The notes under the pieces were generated by a model. It was not told the DNA's origin and ran no database searches. It was given only the letters and a program-made list of their open reading frames with translations. The translations under genes were made by a program, and so were the position numbers. From NCBI GenBank assembly GCA_010909165.1, contig MU008203.1:248001-312000 (forward strand): 64,000 nucleotides of DNA, in the 5' to 3' direction. This document shows positions 25,285 through 40,556 of the stretch, in pieces. Position 1 is the stretch's first letter. Each line of letters begins with the position of its first letter. This DNA comes from Anthoceros angustus. Taxonomy: Eukaryota; Streptophyta; Anthocerotopsida; Anthocerotales; Anthocerotaceae.

Positions 25285-26130
25285 GAAACTTTAGGGCCAC
25301 AAAGGCCAGCCGGCTTTTGTATGTGTCCCTGAGGAGGTGCCCTCCCACAGTGGACTCAGTTTTGGTGTGAGATCGGGGAATTCCCCTACAGTTCCTGTGA
25401 CCTGATTCCGTTTCCAGCCGAAACATCTTCTCTGGTGCCTGGTAGGTGGACTTATTGAGAGCCTCAAAACCAGTTTCATGTCTGAGCAGTCTTGTTTGCG
25501 ATGACCTTAAGCTACGAGTGGTCACAATGCCACGCAGGCCTTGCCTCCAGTTTCAACCTGTTTGTGAGCACGAGGGTGCCGTACGCTGTTTCACTAACGC
25601 CAACTGTAATTCCTACAAAAATTCATCTATCGTTTACTCAAGTTTGAGCTGCGGCCTTCCCATCCGTTTCCTCGCAACTTGCAAGCTATGTACATACAAG
25701 GCAAACGGACCAATTCTGAATCTATACCTCCCCACCAAGCTTTCGGTAAGCTAGGCTGCATTTTCTGACATGCTCCCCGTTCTGGAAGTGTGGTTGCTTC
25801 TAATGCCTGTGTGAGAGACGGGGACGCTGTTTCCAGCGGGAGGCGGTTGTAGGTCGTGATGTTTGAAATTTCGGTGCTGGAAGTCGCCGTAAGCTGAGAG
25901 ATCTCATCTCGAGAACACGGAGGCAGGTTTCTCGGATTTTGCGATTGACTGATGCCGCGCTGTCTGTATTTGTGTACATGAGGAACTCTGGAGAATAGAT
26001 GAGTCTGTCTGGCAGTGTGTTAGAGCACAAGTTTCAAGTCGAGCCTCGTGAGTGGTTGATGCACCAGCTGACCGGAGCCGGTCTGGGGAAGGAGGGACAT
26101 TGGACCTGCGGCTGATCCCGCTTTGCGACC
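25285..26130 (+). other. RPS5 copy-2 3' flank and GFAT upstream region
   Basis: Homology to the flank of copy 1 fades near 25580. The rest is probably the promoter and 5' UTR of the GFAT gene. No separate gene is supported; minus-strand frames at 25800-26226 overlap the leader and have no domain. Confidence 0.5.
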
Positions 26131-29511
<3,381 letters not shown>

Positions 29512-29783
29512 GCGGCGTGGTGTGGTGTGCTGTGCTGCGCTGTGATGCGCTGTGCAGTGATAGCAGTGCAGTGCAGGGAATTGCAGGGCAGTGCGGCAGT
29601 GGTGTGCGTCTCTCACTCTCGCCATGTGCATACGCTTGTGCGAGCAGTTGACTGTGTAGTTTTTGTCACATAGGTGAGCTCCAAATGCGCAAAGCCGCAA
29701 GAAGGGGGTTTCAGGAAAGACGAGGTCCCCTCTAAAGACAAATTATTGATGGCTGGCGCGAATATCCCAGCGCAGACTGGAGC

Positions 29784-29864
29784 AGCCCAGCTCGGTCCCC
29801 AGCCCAGCCCAGCCCAGCCCGGCCCAGCCCGGCCCAACCCAGCCCAGCCTATCCCCAGCCCAGC
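29784..29864. repeat. CCCAG/GCCCG pentamer repeat
   Basis: Imperfect run of AGCCC and GGCCC units about 80 bp long, GC-rich on one strand, shortly after GFAT. Confidence 0.9.
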
Positions 29865-30170
29865 GTTGGTGTCTTATGTGCAACGTCGTTGATTCTTGAG
29901 CAGTAAAGAAGTTGTGTGGCTGGCGCACTGTGACTGTGCGACCAACCCACCTTTCCTCCTTTCCTCCTTTCCTTGCTTCCCTGCCGCAGTGCGAGGTGCG
30001 AGGTGCGAAGCTGCGAGACAAACAAACGCCATGAATGTGTTGACCTAAATCCCGCCGCGGCCCGATTTCGGTGCCGTGACGGTGTGTGGGATTCACCATC
30101 CGCCTTGTCCACATATGCACAAGTCAAGCTAGGCATATGGCGCGCACTGCGTGTGCGTGCTGTGGCAGAC

Positions 30171-30233
30171 CCGGCTCCGGCTCCGGGTCCGGGTCCGGGT
30201 CCGGGTCCGGCTCTGGCTCTGGCTCCGGCCCGA
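30171..30233. repeat. GGCTCC/GGGTCC hexamer repeat
   Basis: About ten 6-bp units alternating GGCTCC, GGGTCC and GGCTCT. It would encode Ser-Gly or Arg-Val runs, which explains the long spurious frames crossing it. Confidence 0.9.
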
Positions 30234-30440
30234 GATCGGGATCGGGCCAAGGCGTCTTAAATGCCGGTGCGCTCCCGGACCCGCACACGCCTCTCAAGAA
30301 TCGTGCTCAACGGAAGATTCTCGCTGCCAGCCGCTTGGAAGCATGCAAACTGCGCCCTGCGCAAAGGCAAGAAAGCAGGGCGGATTAGGCTGTGGTTAAG
30401 CACGTCGTTAAGCATGCTTTGTGACAGCCAACTAATAATT

Positions 30441-30477
30441 GTCGGTGTCGGGGTCGGTGTCGGTGTCGGTGTCGATG
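30441..30477. repeat. GTCGGT hexamer repeat
   Basis: Six imperfect GTCGGT/GTCGGG units. A CCCGTT/CCTCTC run follows at about 30533-30575. Confidence 0.85.
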
Positions 30478-31162
30478 TTGGGTCCGGGAGCGGGTGGCAA
30501 TGGCATTGGTGGTGGTGTGGGTGTTTGAGTGGGTCCCGTTCCCGTTCCCGTTCCTCTCCCTCTTCCCCTTCCCCTGCTCTTGTCGCTAAGCTATAACCAC
30601 CACCGTGTGGCTTTTCCCCTAAGACGGTGCCCACGACGACGAGACGCAGCGAAGTTGGGCAGGGCCGGATACATACAAAGCGGCGAGGCTGGCAGCCGCA
30701 CGACACGAGGGCGGCATCGCATGTGGTACTGGGACTGGACCTGGTACAAGTATGATGCAAGGGCATTGGCATGCAAAGGAGAAAAATACTAATGGGGGCC
30801 ATCTGCTTCTCCGGGGATGGAGTCGGATACGGACACGGGCATGTGGGTGGCGAGGCCCTCCGGAAAGTGTTAAATCCATCAATGTGACAAAGAGGTGGAA
30901 GGTTGCCAGGAAGCCGCTACAGCGTACTGCAGCAGGCCCACGTCGTGATGCCCCTGGTTTCCAGCCGGGGCCGGAGCCGGAGCCTGAGCGGGAGCCGGTG
31001 CTCGCCGCAAGGCCCGCAAGCTGCTGCTCCGATGCCGACGCCGACGCCAGCGCCAGCGCCAACGCCAAACTCCCGGTGTTTCATATCCTCTCCTTCGCGA
31101 ATACGATAAAAGCGCAGCTAGCAGGGTAGCAGTAGCAGTAGCAGAGGTAGCAGTAGCCCATG

Positions 31163-31227
31163 CCAGGCCAGCAGGCCAGCGGGCCAGCAGGCCAGCGGGC
31201 CAGCAGGCCAGCGCCAGCGCCAGCAGG
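31163..31227. repeat. GGCCAGC repeat
   Basis: Tandem GGCCAGCAGGCCAGCG units of about 16 bp, imperfect at the end. Confidence 0.85.
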
Positions 31228-31552
31228 GAGGGAAGAAAAAAAACAGGAAACGCGGGTGCGGGTGGCTGGCGTAGCTACATAACATGTTACCTGGGATGGA
31301 TGGGATGGGATGGGATGGTGGCGGGCCCCGCGGGTGCCTGGGCAGGCGCGTGGCCCGCGCTGCCCCTGCCTGTGTGTCTGAGCGCCACGCCGCTCCGGAC
31401 ACAGCCTGCCTTGCGCCAACTCCAAATCTATGGAAAGGCTGTGCTGCTGGTGCTGCTGGTGCTGCTGCTACTGCTCCTCTGCTATAGCTGCATTCAAAGG
31501 GAAAGGCAGGTGCAGGTGCAGGCGCAGGCGCAGCTGCCTGCTACTGCTGGCC

Positions 31553-31640
31553 ATGGGGCCTGAACCTGGGGCCTGAACCTGGGGCCTGGGGCCTGGGGCC
31601 TGGGACCTGGAGCTTGGGGCCTGGGGCCGGGGCCCTGGGC
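31553..31640. repeat. GGGGCCTG-type minisatellite
   Basis: Units of GGGGCCTGAACCT shorten to GGGGCCT repeats. The complementary strand gives a Pro/Gln-rich spurious frame. Confidence 0.85.
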
Positions 31641-32107
31641 AGTGCGCCCTCCCCTCCCCTGCCCTGCCCGATTCTGCCTGAGCCTGTGAGGCCTGATGAG
31701 AGAGGGGACATGAGGCTGCGCAGGGGAGTGTGCACTGCACAGCTCCGACTTCGGGACCAGGTGAGAATGATACGAGACGAGTAGGGAAATCGAACACACA
31801 CCGCCTCTCACAGGCTCATCAAGCTCGGGCGCAGGCTCAGGCTCAGGCTCAGGCTGCCCTGCCAAGGCCTGACAGATGCCATGGGATGACATGGATTGCA
31901 GGAATGGGAATCCTATTCCAAGTCACACCACATGCCAGCCACTCACTTGTCGCCGGGGGCCCCCTGCCCTGCCCCTGCGATGCCCAAAAAGCCCAAAAAG
32001 TCAAAGAAAGTAAAAGAATATTAGGGCCCGCCTACCTCTACTCATCACTCTCATCATCGAAGTCAGCTCGACTGTTCATTTCACTTCCCCGCACAACCGG
32101 CAGCACT

Positions 32108-32182
32108 GCAGTGGCAGTGGCAGACTAGCACACTATCAGTCTAGCAGACTATCAGTCTAGCAGACTAGCAGTGGCAGTGGCT
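32108..32182. repeat. Compound repeat with mirrored flanks
   Basis: A core of 16-bp AGCAGACTATCAGTCT-like units is bounded on both sides by AGTGGCAGTGGC. The flanks are direct copies, so the block reads as flank-core-flank. Confidence 0.7.
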
Positions 32183-32566
32183 GGGGAGCACATATCCGCA
32201 TTCCGGATTTTCATTATTAATCCGGGCCCCCATCCCTGACAGGTATCAGCTGGGTCCGGTGAGTGAGTTGTATGTGATCATCATGCTGGCTTCGCCCATC
32301 ACAAGGCCACCTTCATGACAACACAAAGAAAGGCATTCGCTCCAGGACAAGGCGCCCTTTCATCATCATCGTCCAAGCTGGGAACGGGTGGCAACATTCA
32401 TACCCCCCACCCTCCACATTTTTTTGTCCGACAGGTACATGAACGGACCCGGTTACAGCCACAACAAATGAGTCAAGGAGAGGAGGAGGAGAAAAATTGT
32501 AGCCAGGGCCTGTGCTAACCTCATTGTGTAGTGTAGTGCGTACACTATAAGCTCTCATAAGACTGG

Positions 32567-33910
32567 CTATGGCTGGGGAGGTGCCTGAGGAGAGCAATTC
32601 AGGGTCCAGTCGGGCTCCAGCGGCACCCGCAGGACATGGTACTCGTCACCCGTGTCGCACATACTCTTGTCGCGCACATGATCCCACTTGTCGTCCAGGA
32701 AGTCGTACACTACCATCTCAAAGCATCCTTTCTCGAATTTGGTGAAGTAGAGTCTGTGCTTGTCCGCCACACAAGTTGCAGTCCTGGGCCACCCGAGGGA
32801 CACGAACTCCTCCGGCATTTCGGCTATCAAAGCCCAGTCCACCATCTTCTCCAGCTCCGCCACTGTGTACACGCTCACACGATTTCGGGAGCTGATGTCA
32901 ATCACCACCAGGACGGTGCCCTGCCACTCCAAAAGGTTTGTCACGTAGTGGAACTTCAACGATGGGATGGGCAGGGAGGTCCACGTCCTCTTCTCCAAGT
33001 CGCATTTCATCACCGCCATCCTCTCCCCCATCTTGCCCAACCCGATGCAGTAAAGCGCTCCGTTGCACACCACATTCGCTCCATACGGCCGCAGGGGCAT
33101 GGGTGCCAAGAAACACCAGTGGCCTAGAGTGGAGTCGAACACGTAAGTGTTCCTCACCGGCTCCACCAACACCACCTTATACGCCTTGGAATTCCTGTCC
33201 AGAATCATGCGGAGAAGCAGCGGAGGTAACGCAGATGCACCATCCGGCAGCGGCGGCAGCTCCGTCCACTGCCCCGTCACGGGATTGCACACGGAATAGG
33301 ATATGATGTCCAGAAAATGCCGCTTGAAGCTCAACAAGAGCAGGCCTCCAGCACCCGTGGCCTGCCCGCACGGTTTCACATTGGAGGGGAAACAAGCAAG
33401 CGGAGGAAGCTTCTTCCACTCCCTCCTCTCGTAGTCATACGCGATGCATCCCTCCTTCGGCGCTGGTGCAGCATCCGGCAGCATGTTGTGGAATGTGACA
33501 AACAGAGGGCAATACGTTCCTCCCACTGACCTCTTATTCAACATCTCCAGAAAATCCGCAGAGAAGAGATACGGCTCCTTCCATCTCTTGCACAAGCTCC
33601 GCAACTGGCAAATCTTGGACAGCGGGAGGTGCGCTATCACTCTGTCCAGTATATCCTCCGGAAATTTGCTCCATAATCTCTCATCCATTCTCACACTGGT
33701 GGACGACTCCATGTGCTGCAGGAACAGCGACTCCACCGTGGCATCCCAGCCGAGCCACGGCCACTGTCCCTGTCCCTGCCCCTGCCCCGGCACCTGGGAC
33801 GCGTCGCCACCGCCGCAGGAGCGGAATCTTCCATGCATAAAAACATCTCTCGCCCGCTTCGGGAACCCCAGCTGAATGTCCATCCCGTGCATCACACCTT
33901 GCAAGTACAC
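32567..33910 (-). CDS. F-box/kelch-type protein
   Basis: Likely substrate receptor of an SCF ubiquitin ligase. Intronless, 447 residues. The F-box is at about 79-125 (LWSKFPEDILDRVIAHLPLSKICQLRSLCKRWK). Behind it are repeated kelch-like strands with paired Trp/aromatic motifs (YERREWKKLPPL, NPVTGQWTELPPLP, STLGHWCFLAPMPLRPYGANVV, KRTWTSLPIP), the usual plan for plant F-box/kelch proteins. The first 78 residues are variable and Gly/Gln-rich. A downstream Met at residue 8 or 10 could equally be the start. Substrate is unknown. No stops or frameshifts. Confidence 0.92.
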   Translation of the reverse strand: MYLQGVMHGMDIQLGFPKRARDVFMHGRFRSCGGGDASQVPGQGQGQGQWPWLGWDATVESLFLQHMESSTSVRMDERLWSKFPEDILDRVIAHLPLSKICQLRSLCKRWKEPYLFSADFLEMLNKRSVGGTYCPLFVTFHNMLPDAAPAPKEGCIAYDYERREWKKLPPLACFPSNVKPCGQATGAGGLLLLSFKRHFLDIISYSVCNPVTGQWTELPPLPDGASALPPLLLRMILDRNSKAYKVVLVEPVRNTYVFDSTLGHWCFLAPMPLRPYGANVVCNGALYCIGLGKMGERMAVMKCDLEKRTWTSLPIPSLKFHYVTNLLEWQGTVLVVIDISSRNRVSVYTVAELEKMVDWALIAEMPEEFVSLGWPRTATCVADKHRLYFTKFEKGCFEMVVYDFLDDKWDHVRDKSMCDTGDEYHVLRVPLEPDWTLNCSPQAPPQP

Positions 33911-36727
33911 AAAAAAAAAACCCGACCGACCTGAGCCCGCTGGCCCGGCCGGTCTTCCACCGACTCCAAATCCTTCAACCCTACCACACCGCCTCAGTCT
34001 TTACAAGCACGCGCCTCCTCAACTCCACCTGACACAATCTTGAACAAATCCAGGGATTCCAGACCAAACCTTCCGCCAATTGGCGGAAGGGCAAAAAAAT
34101 GTCACAGCAGCTGACAAGACCGCGAGACCGCGAGACTGCAGATCAAATTCTCCGCATCGGAAGCAGGAATACAGCTCCCATGCAACAACGCCGTAATCAG
34201 GACGGGAAACAGACACACCGCATCATCCTCACCACAGACTATCCTCCGGCCGCAAAAAAGAAACAAGTCCTACTTCCTACTAGACGACGTCACGGAAAAC
34301 CGGCATCCCCGTGCCGGCCAAATTTGAGGAGGCAACAGACCGGAGCTGCACCACAGGAAGCTCACGCACAGAAACCTGCTCCTCAACAACCGGCGGAAAG
34401 CAGACTTGAGACCAAGAGCCGAGCCGGAAGAAAACCAAACCAAGTCAGAGAAGGCGGCCTCGGCCTCACGCCTCACGCCTCAAGCCTCACGGCAGGCGTG
34501 AGTAGATCTAACCGCCTGCGCGCGAGAAAGAGGCGCGCACCGGTTCTCACATTGCGCCGGCGCCAAGACCGGAAACCGCAACAAAACAACCTTGCCTTCT
34601 CCCACACGCGGCAGGCGACGCGCACACACACAAATCACACACACACACACAAAAACAACAAACACAGATCCGGGTGACGACGCAACTTCTCTCAAATTCC
34701 CGCAGCCGGCAGCAGAATATCCGCCTCTTCCCGTCCCGTCCCGGCCGCCTCCCCTGCGTTTCCTCCCGGATGCGGCAGGATCCGAGTCCGGCTCCCCGGG
34801 GGCGCTCCTGCGCAGCCCGTGCCGGTCCTGCAGCGCGGACAAACTGCAACCTACCTACCCGCACCCGATCAATCACCTCACCACACCAGACCAGACCAGA
34901 CCAGACCACGCCACGCCACGCCACTCCACTCCACTCCACTCCACTCCGCACCAAAGGCCAGTGCGCACCACCCCGTGGCAAGGCAAGGTACTGCCCTCGC
35001 TGTCACGCCCCCGTCTCCCCCGGATTACCCCTGTAATTGCGAGGCGAAAGCGGGAAGAGCGGGGCTGCCCGCACAGCAGCGTGCGCAGCCGCATTCGTCG
35101 CTGCCATCGCCAGCAAGAACAGCCTTGCAAGCCTTGCAAGCAGGCCGCGCCCAAGGCTGCCAGGCAAACGCAGGTTTTGCGATGAGGCTTCGGCCGCAGC
35201 TGGGGCTGGGGAGGTGAAGGGAGGACGCGCAAGGAAAGAAAAAGGTTAAACCATCTGGCCGGTAATTAACGGGCCCGGGCCCCGGTACGCCCACCACCCG
35301 GCCCGACCCGGCCCGTCACATATACACTGTATGTGCATCGGTGCCCACGGTCCACTCCGATTATTCTCTCCTGCCACTCCCACTCGCCCGACGGCCCGAC
35401 GGCCCGACTCGACTCGACTCCCGAGTCCCGTTTTTTGGATCCAACAGTATCTGTGTCGATTTGATTGTTTTCAGGGATAGGTCTGCCCCGTTTAGGCTCG
35501 ACGCATCGGAAACCGGCGTCCCAGCGAATCTTCCTCATAACCTCATATAAGGCGCGAGACCATCTTTCAGTATTCTACTCCACACCACAGGACATGGATG
35601 ACTGATTAAGAGGAATATTACAATGTGCCATCGCTTCACAATACAAAAAGTCTTTGTCCTTACATCACAGCACAATCGCCATTGTCCTCAGCCTTCCGGC
35701 TTCTCGAAACTTTGTCTCATCCACAGGACTCGCTGGAATCGCTCATGCCAGGTTTAGCTTACTTGCAACGGTAATCCCAAGCTCCAAGTTCCAACCCAAC
35801 AAATGGGCAATGGCCGGGTGTTGGGTGTGTGAAGTGAAGCTTTTGTGGGATTGATGATCTGACGTTGGGGCGGTTGCATTGGGGAATTCATGGGCGTTAG
35901 TGCGGATTTTTCGAAGTCATGTGCGTTTAATGGGGTACAGTACAGCGAGCGAGTTTAATGTGGCAGTGCGCGTGTGAGCAGCAGCAGCACCACCACCACC
36001 ACCCACTCCCTGGGCGCAGCCATTAACCCATTAACCCTAATCCGGGCCCCGGGCCCGGGCCCCGCGCGGGAGCCACGTGCGAGGCCGCAGGGGGGTGATG
36101 GCGGGCCGGGCGGCATGGGACCAGGCGCCGCCCGGGCGGTGGGCTCTCGTGTATGTGTATCGCGGCGCCCAATGGGGCGGGGTCAAAACTGACACGCACA
36201 GCCTGCTCGCCTTTTTGGTCTGTCTGAGCAGGAGCTCGCTGGATGATGAGTTCCCGGGCCCATCCATTTATTGTATTTTATGCTGGTGAATAAATAAAGC
36301 ACGCGTCGATGACGATGTGAAATTACTGCGATAACGCTGCCCGTTTACAGTCCCGGCCGTGGCCGTTTCACACCGCCGGACGGGTGGCGTGTCCTCATGG
36401 CGGTGCAACGAGAGCTGGACGCGTGCGTCGCCAAGTGGACGCGTCCACGCTCGAGACGAGCGATCGAGGCCGTGGGATCGTGCACGGCGGCGTCGCGGCC
36501 GGCCGATCGTGGCAGAGCGCGGGGGCGTGGAGGTGAGGATCGGGGGCTGGAGTGTGAGGACTTCTTTGCGATTTGCAGTTATTTGGATGTTGATCGGAGT
36601 TCAGTGAGCGCTTTGGTGTGGATCTTGATTTTGGAGGAGAGTTTGGATCTGTTGTGAGTGCTGGAAGGGGTCGGGATCGATGAAGGAGCTGCATTTTTTG
36701 TTGGCCTTGCGGAGATAGGCGGAAGAA
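33911..36727. other. Divergent spacer: F-box and PEBP gene upstream regions
   Basis: The two flanking genes are transcribed away from each other, so this 2.8 kb should hold both promoters and leaders. It is GC-rich with simple repeats ((CA)n near 34620-34655, pentamers at 34884-34948, ACC at about 35985-36003). Many long frames on both strands are compositional. No gene is supported. Confidence 0.5.
34884..34948. repeat. Stepwise pentanucleotide repeat CCAGA-CCACG-CCACT
   Basis: About five CCAGA units pass directly into three CCACG units and then about five CCACT units with the 5-bp register kept. This looks like serial mutation and expansion of one pentamer array. Confidence 0.85.
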
Positions 36728-38946
36728 ATGGCTCAGGGGGAGGCGCAGTGGAGGGTGAATCCGGCGTTCGAGGAAGTGCAGGACGAGGATCTGAGCAGCG
36801 GCAATGCCGGGATGGCGGGGTTGGAGTTGGAGCTGGCTGCGGCTCGGCAGATGGAGGAGAGTCTGGCCAAATTAGGGCTGGCGGAAGGGGGAGGGGAGGG
36901 GGAGCGGCTTGCTGTTGCTGCAGCTCAGGCGCGGGATCCGGATGTGCAGCGCGGGGTTGAGGCTTATTTTGATGATGTGCAGGATATCATCAGGCAGGAG
37001 GAGTATGCGGATTCCTCGTCCGTGGTGCACGTCGGGCATGCGGCGAGGAGGAAGCACCTGGATTTGGCCAGGACGGAGAAGATGTCGCAGACGGAAGTGT
37101 ATCTGAACGTGGAGGACGCGAGTGGGGAGCTGGTGACTTGTCACGCCGTGGTGCATACGGATACTGTGGTGAAGGAGGAGGGGCCTGAGTTTTCGGTGAC
37201 GAAGAAGGAGTCTGGGACGCAGCTCATGCTTGGGAGTGCGGACGCGAGTGCCATAGCTCCCTGCTTGGATCCCAGACGTGTTCCCGAGGAGGAAGCGGCG
37301 TTCTCGCCGCCTCTTCCCAGAGCCGGGGGAGGACTGGTGGAGGTTGAGGCCGGGTGTGGTGAGAGTGCGGTGCCTGAGACCGGGGGAGAGGGTGCTGGCC
37401 CTCGGGTTCCTGCAGGTGCGGTGGAGAACGGAGCGTTTCACAGTGAGGCCGTGGATTCTGAGTTAACGTATCCGGTGACGCCGGAGGAGGGGTTGGATGA
37501 TGAGCTGGAGTTGCAGCAGAACATTGTTTTGGACGCCATTCAGGCCTTTCGAGTCGATGCAACGGCTGTACAATCTCAGCGGGGAGGGGCAGGAGGAGAC
37601 GGTGACGGGTCGGAGGTTGCCAGGACTCTCCTGGTTGGCTCGCAGGAGGCTCTGGCCCTCGGTGGTCGTCCTGACGATGGTGTGTACTTTGGTCCTGGCT
37701 CTGCGTATCCGGAGGGAGGTAACTACGTAATAACCAGAGATGCTGCTGCGTTCGCCGACCAGGGACTCGCAGACATCGTGTCCAGTAACCTGGCAGCTGC
37801 AGAAGTGGATGAGGAGCAGGCGGGGCTCGGTCACAAGAGTGCCAGCTTAGCTGAAGGTGACTTTGCGTTAGGGGGCTCTCACCAGCAACAGCAGCACAAT
37901 GTTGCGGCTGCCAGACCAAGCATCTTTGGGAATGAGCCCAGGAAGATGGTGGATCTGCAGCACTTGGATGAATACTTTGTCAAGGAAGCGGAGTCGAGAG
38001 AGATTGAAACCTTTCTGAATGAGACCGAGGAAGAGAGGGACGTTGATGAGCTTCTCGCTGACAAGCCAGAGACAGCTGGCCTCCATGAGAGTTTCTCCAG
38101 TTCACGCGTTGAAAATGTCCAAGACACTGCCAGGCCAGGTCTGGTGTCCTTGGATGACACCAGGTTTGCTGGAGCCGAGGAGACTTTGCCTTCGGACCCT
38201 GGGCTTTCAGGTTCAGCAGATGTAGAGATTCCTGTTGGGCCCAGCCCGCAGCAGGGGCGGCAGATTGCACACACTCTTGAAAAGGCTGGTATTATTCCCG
38301 AGGTGCTAGATAAGTTCACGTCCACAACAAGTATGCTCATCTACTACGGCAAAGGACCAGCGGTAAGTCTTTGAGTGGTTCCAGCTGGGACCAACGTGCG
38401 CCTCCGTGTTTCGTCTCTTTATGCTGAGCTGTGGTATCTCATTGTACAGCTTCGGAATGGTTCAACACTGACTAAAGAGCAAGTTGCAGCTGAGCCACAA
38501 ATTGTGATAGAAGGCGCATTTGTGATGCCCGGAACTACCTACGCGTTAGCTCTGGTGGATGCGGATGCGAAAAGGGCCGTTGATGGAGAAAGACTAGAGC
38601 GACTTCTCTGGTTGAAAATCAACATCCCGGGTCCTCAGGACATGGGAGACACCGGTAAGATACGTGCCAATCCCAGACAAGCTGTGCATCGCATTCGTAT
38701 TTCAAGTGCTGACAACAGACATATGGAACAGGGATGATAGCTGCTGGTACCAGTCTGGTGGAGTACGAAGCTCCAACAGCCAAGAGTGACAAGGTGCATC
38801 GTTACCTCTATGTCCTGTTCAGGCACAAGAACAACAAGTTCAAAGTGCCTGCTGATAGGGAGGCATTTAGCTGCCGCTTGTTTGCAACAGTTCATGGACT
38901 CACACCCATAGCTGCGGTTAATTTTACAGTAGGCAGTGCAACATAG
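36728..38946 (+). CDS. PEBP-domain protein with long acidic N-terminal region
   Basis: Exons 36728-38362, 38450-38654 and 38732-38946 encode 684 residues. An in-frame TAG at 36716-36718 supports the start. The last ~175 residues form a PEBP fold, the family of FT/TFL1/MFT and animal RKIP. The signature starts with AHTLEKAGIIPEVLDKF, then MLIYYGKG, LTKEQVAAEPQIVIEG and YALALVDADAKRAV (where FT has DPDAP). INIPGPQDMGDTG and HRYLYVLFRHK (the GxHR region, with K-V in front of HR) follow, and it ends LTPIAAVNFTVG. The first ~505 residues are Glu/Asp/Gly/Ala-rich, with a better-ordered looking patch around 70-170. Plant PEBPs are normally about 175 residues without such an extension. Position of the first intron (after YYGKGPA) falls inside the domain, so domain and extension are one transcript. 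Function unknown; floral-type signalling should not be assumed. Confidence 0.85.
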
Positions 38947-39235
38947 GTAGCCAATCGTTTGGAATCTTTCTAGCCCCTTCACGGATTGGAGCACAGCTAC
39001 CGACTCCGAAGGTGAACTACCTCTGCATAGGTTCTTGTGCCAGATCTCACACAGGCAGGAAACCTACAGAGATTGCCAAGCGACCCGGGAAATGGGTGTC
39101 AAGCTTGCTCTGAGGTGATACTGCGGACTGTAAATACAAGAGCTGCAGTATCAGGGTAGCCTTCACGTCCGTTGATGTATAGAAAGCCACAGGGCGCAAA
39201 AGCTGTTATTGTTTGGTCACGGGACATATGTAAGC

Positions 39236-40556
39236 CTACAAACCTTTTTTGGTACAGTGCCGGTCTCCTCCAACCTTTATGCAATGCGTGTAACCCACAC
39301 TGGTCATGAAATCCAGTATTTGCTCGCTGCTCGATTTACTTTCTGTGAGAAGCCGTTCATCGTCCTCATATATTACATAGGGGGAAGTCTCAGGCGGCCT
39401 TGCCAGCAGGCGTACTGCCCCTTTAAGTACATGATACTCCCAACCTTGGACGTCAACTTTCAAAAGCAGCACAGGTTCATCTTCAGGAACAATGGAATCT
39501 AGAGTTACGGTCTCAACAACAACAGGAACCACCTCACTTGATTTGAATGTCAGGGCTGCTCCAGTGGCCGACACAGCACTGTTATCCAGCCTCCCAATCA
39601 CCTGCAAGCAGCGGGATACATACCAGACCATGTCAGACCAAGGTCCACAGGAAAGACGCAACCTTTCAGCAGGCCAGAATAGCGTGGTCCATGGACCAGT
39701 ACTCAAGCAAGACGCGCTCAGTCAACATCATCCAAGCTCTCTCCTTCTCGACAGTGTCCACATTCCCAAAACCAGAGAACGACAGGGTCACGCGGTCCAA
39801 TCACAGCTGTAGCATACCCTACAGACTTCGAATATGGGAAACCTAATCCGCGGCGATGACGTTGCCTACCTGATGGAGAGTGATGTTGCCAGCTTGATCC
39901 GACACAGCAGCCTGGTAAAGCTTCACAAGATGTCCCACCCGGTTCAAGTAGAGTCCGTCACACAGCCTCTGCAGGTTCTCAAACACCGGCTCAAAAGCAA
40001 GTACTCGGCACCCCATAGCAGAGGCGGCAAACGACGCCATCCCGATGTTAGCACCGACGTCAACAACCAACGCCGCCTTCCGCTCCGCACTGGAGGCATT
40101 CGGAGCCAATTTGTCGAGCAAATCCTGCACAGTTTGGGATATAGCCGGCTTCTGGAAGAACTTTCCCTTGATCATGCGCTGGAAATTCTTCACCGGCTTC
40201 TCAGCTGTGCCTAGGTCATTAATGGAGATAAAGAAGGGGTACCGCATTCCCTCCACCTTGTGAGCGAACACGGGAGCCCGCTGCGGCAGAGTCCAGCAAT
40301 CTACGGACTCAACAGCATCATCACCGCTGTGCAGGCCGCTCCAAAGCGAGGACTGGTGCGAACCGAGCATAGACCGCTGCTCCCTGCCATCGCTCTCAGG
40401 CGACGCGCTGGGAAACTGGCCGAGGAAAATGCCGGCTAGGATCGCAGAGCCTCCCAGAAGAATGAGCACCCCGCAATAGAGGCATCGTTGAGACCCAGGA
40501 TGCCTGGCTGTTGTCTCCCTGCGACTCACTCCCGCCGCTTTGCCAGCATTCATCAC
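39236..40556 (-). CDS. Membrane-anchored FkbM-family methyltransferase
   Basis: Exons 40556-39870 and 39601-39236 encode 350 residues. A short basic N-terminus is followed by one hydrophobic segment at about 27-47 (CGVLILLGGSAILAGIFLG), suggesting a type II protein of the secretory system. The FkbM fold starts near 164 with the SAM-binding motif VVDVGANIG, then AFEPVFENLQRL. The family signature is LLLKVDVQGWEYHVLKGA in exon 2. FkbM enzymes methylate hydroxyl groups on sugars and other small molecules; the acceptor here is unknown. The gene converges with the PEBP gene, with about 290 bp between stops. The intron has GT-AG ends and is phase 0. Confidence 0.9.

Larger units (their letters stand above)
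29512..32566. other. GC-rich spacer dense in simple repeats
   Basis: About 3 kb between the GFAT stop and the F-box stop with many long overlapping frames on both strands. All are low-complexity and explained by microsatellites listed separately. The first few hundred bases are probably GFAT 3' UTR. No domain or splice-consistent gene was found. Confidence 0.5.

Noticed and set aside
30086-30802. Long overlapping frames on both strands with Ser-Gly, Arg-Val and Pro-Thr runs
   Set aside because: They are translations of hexamer microsatellites; no domain, no splice logic and the opposite strand is equally open.
31468-31892. Pro/Gln-rich minus-strand frames
   Set aside because: Produced by the GGGGCCTG minisatellite read in reverse; stops are rare because the repeat lacks them.
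36728-38946. Reading the PEBP gene as a florigen (FT) orthologue
   Set aside because: The DPDAP motif and flanking loop are changed, and the long N-terminal region is unlike FT, TFL1 or MFT.
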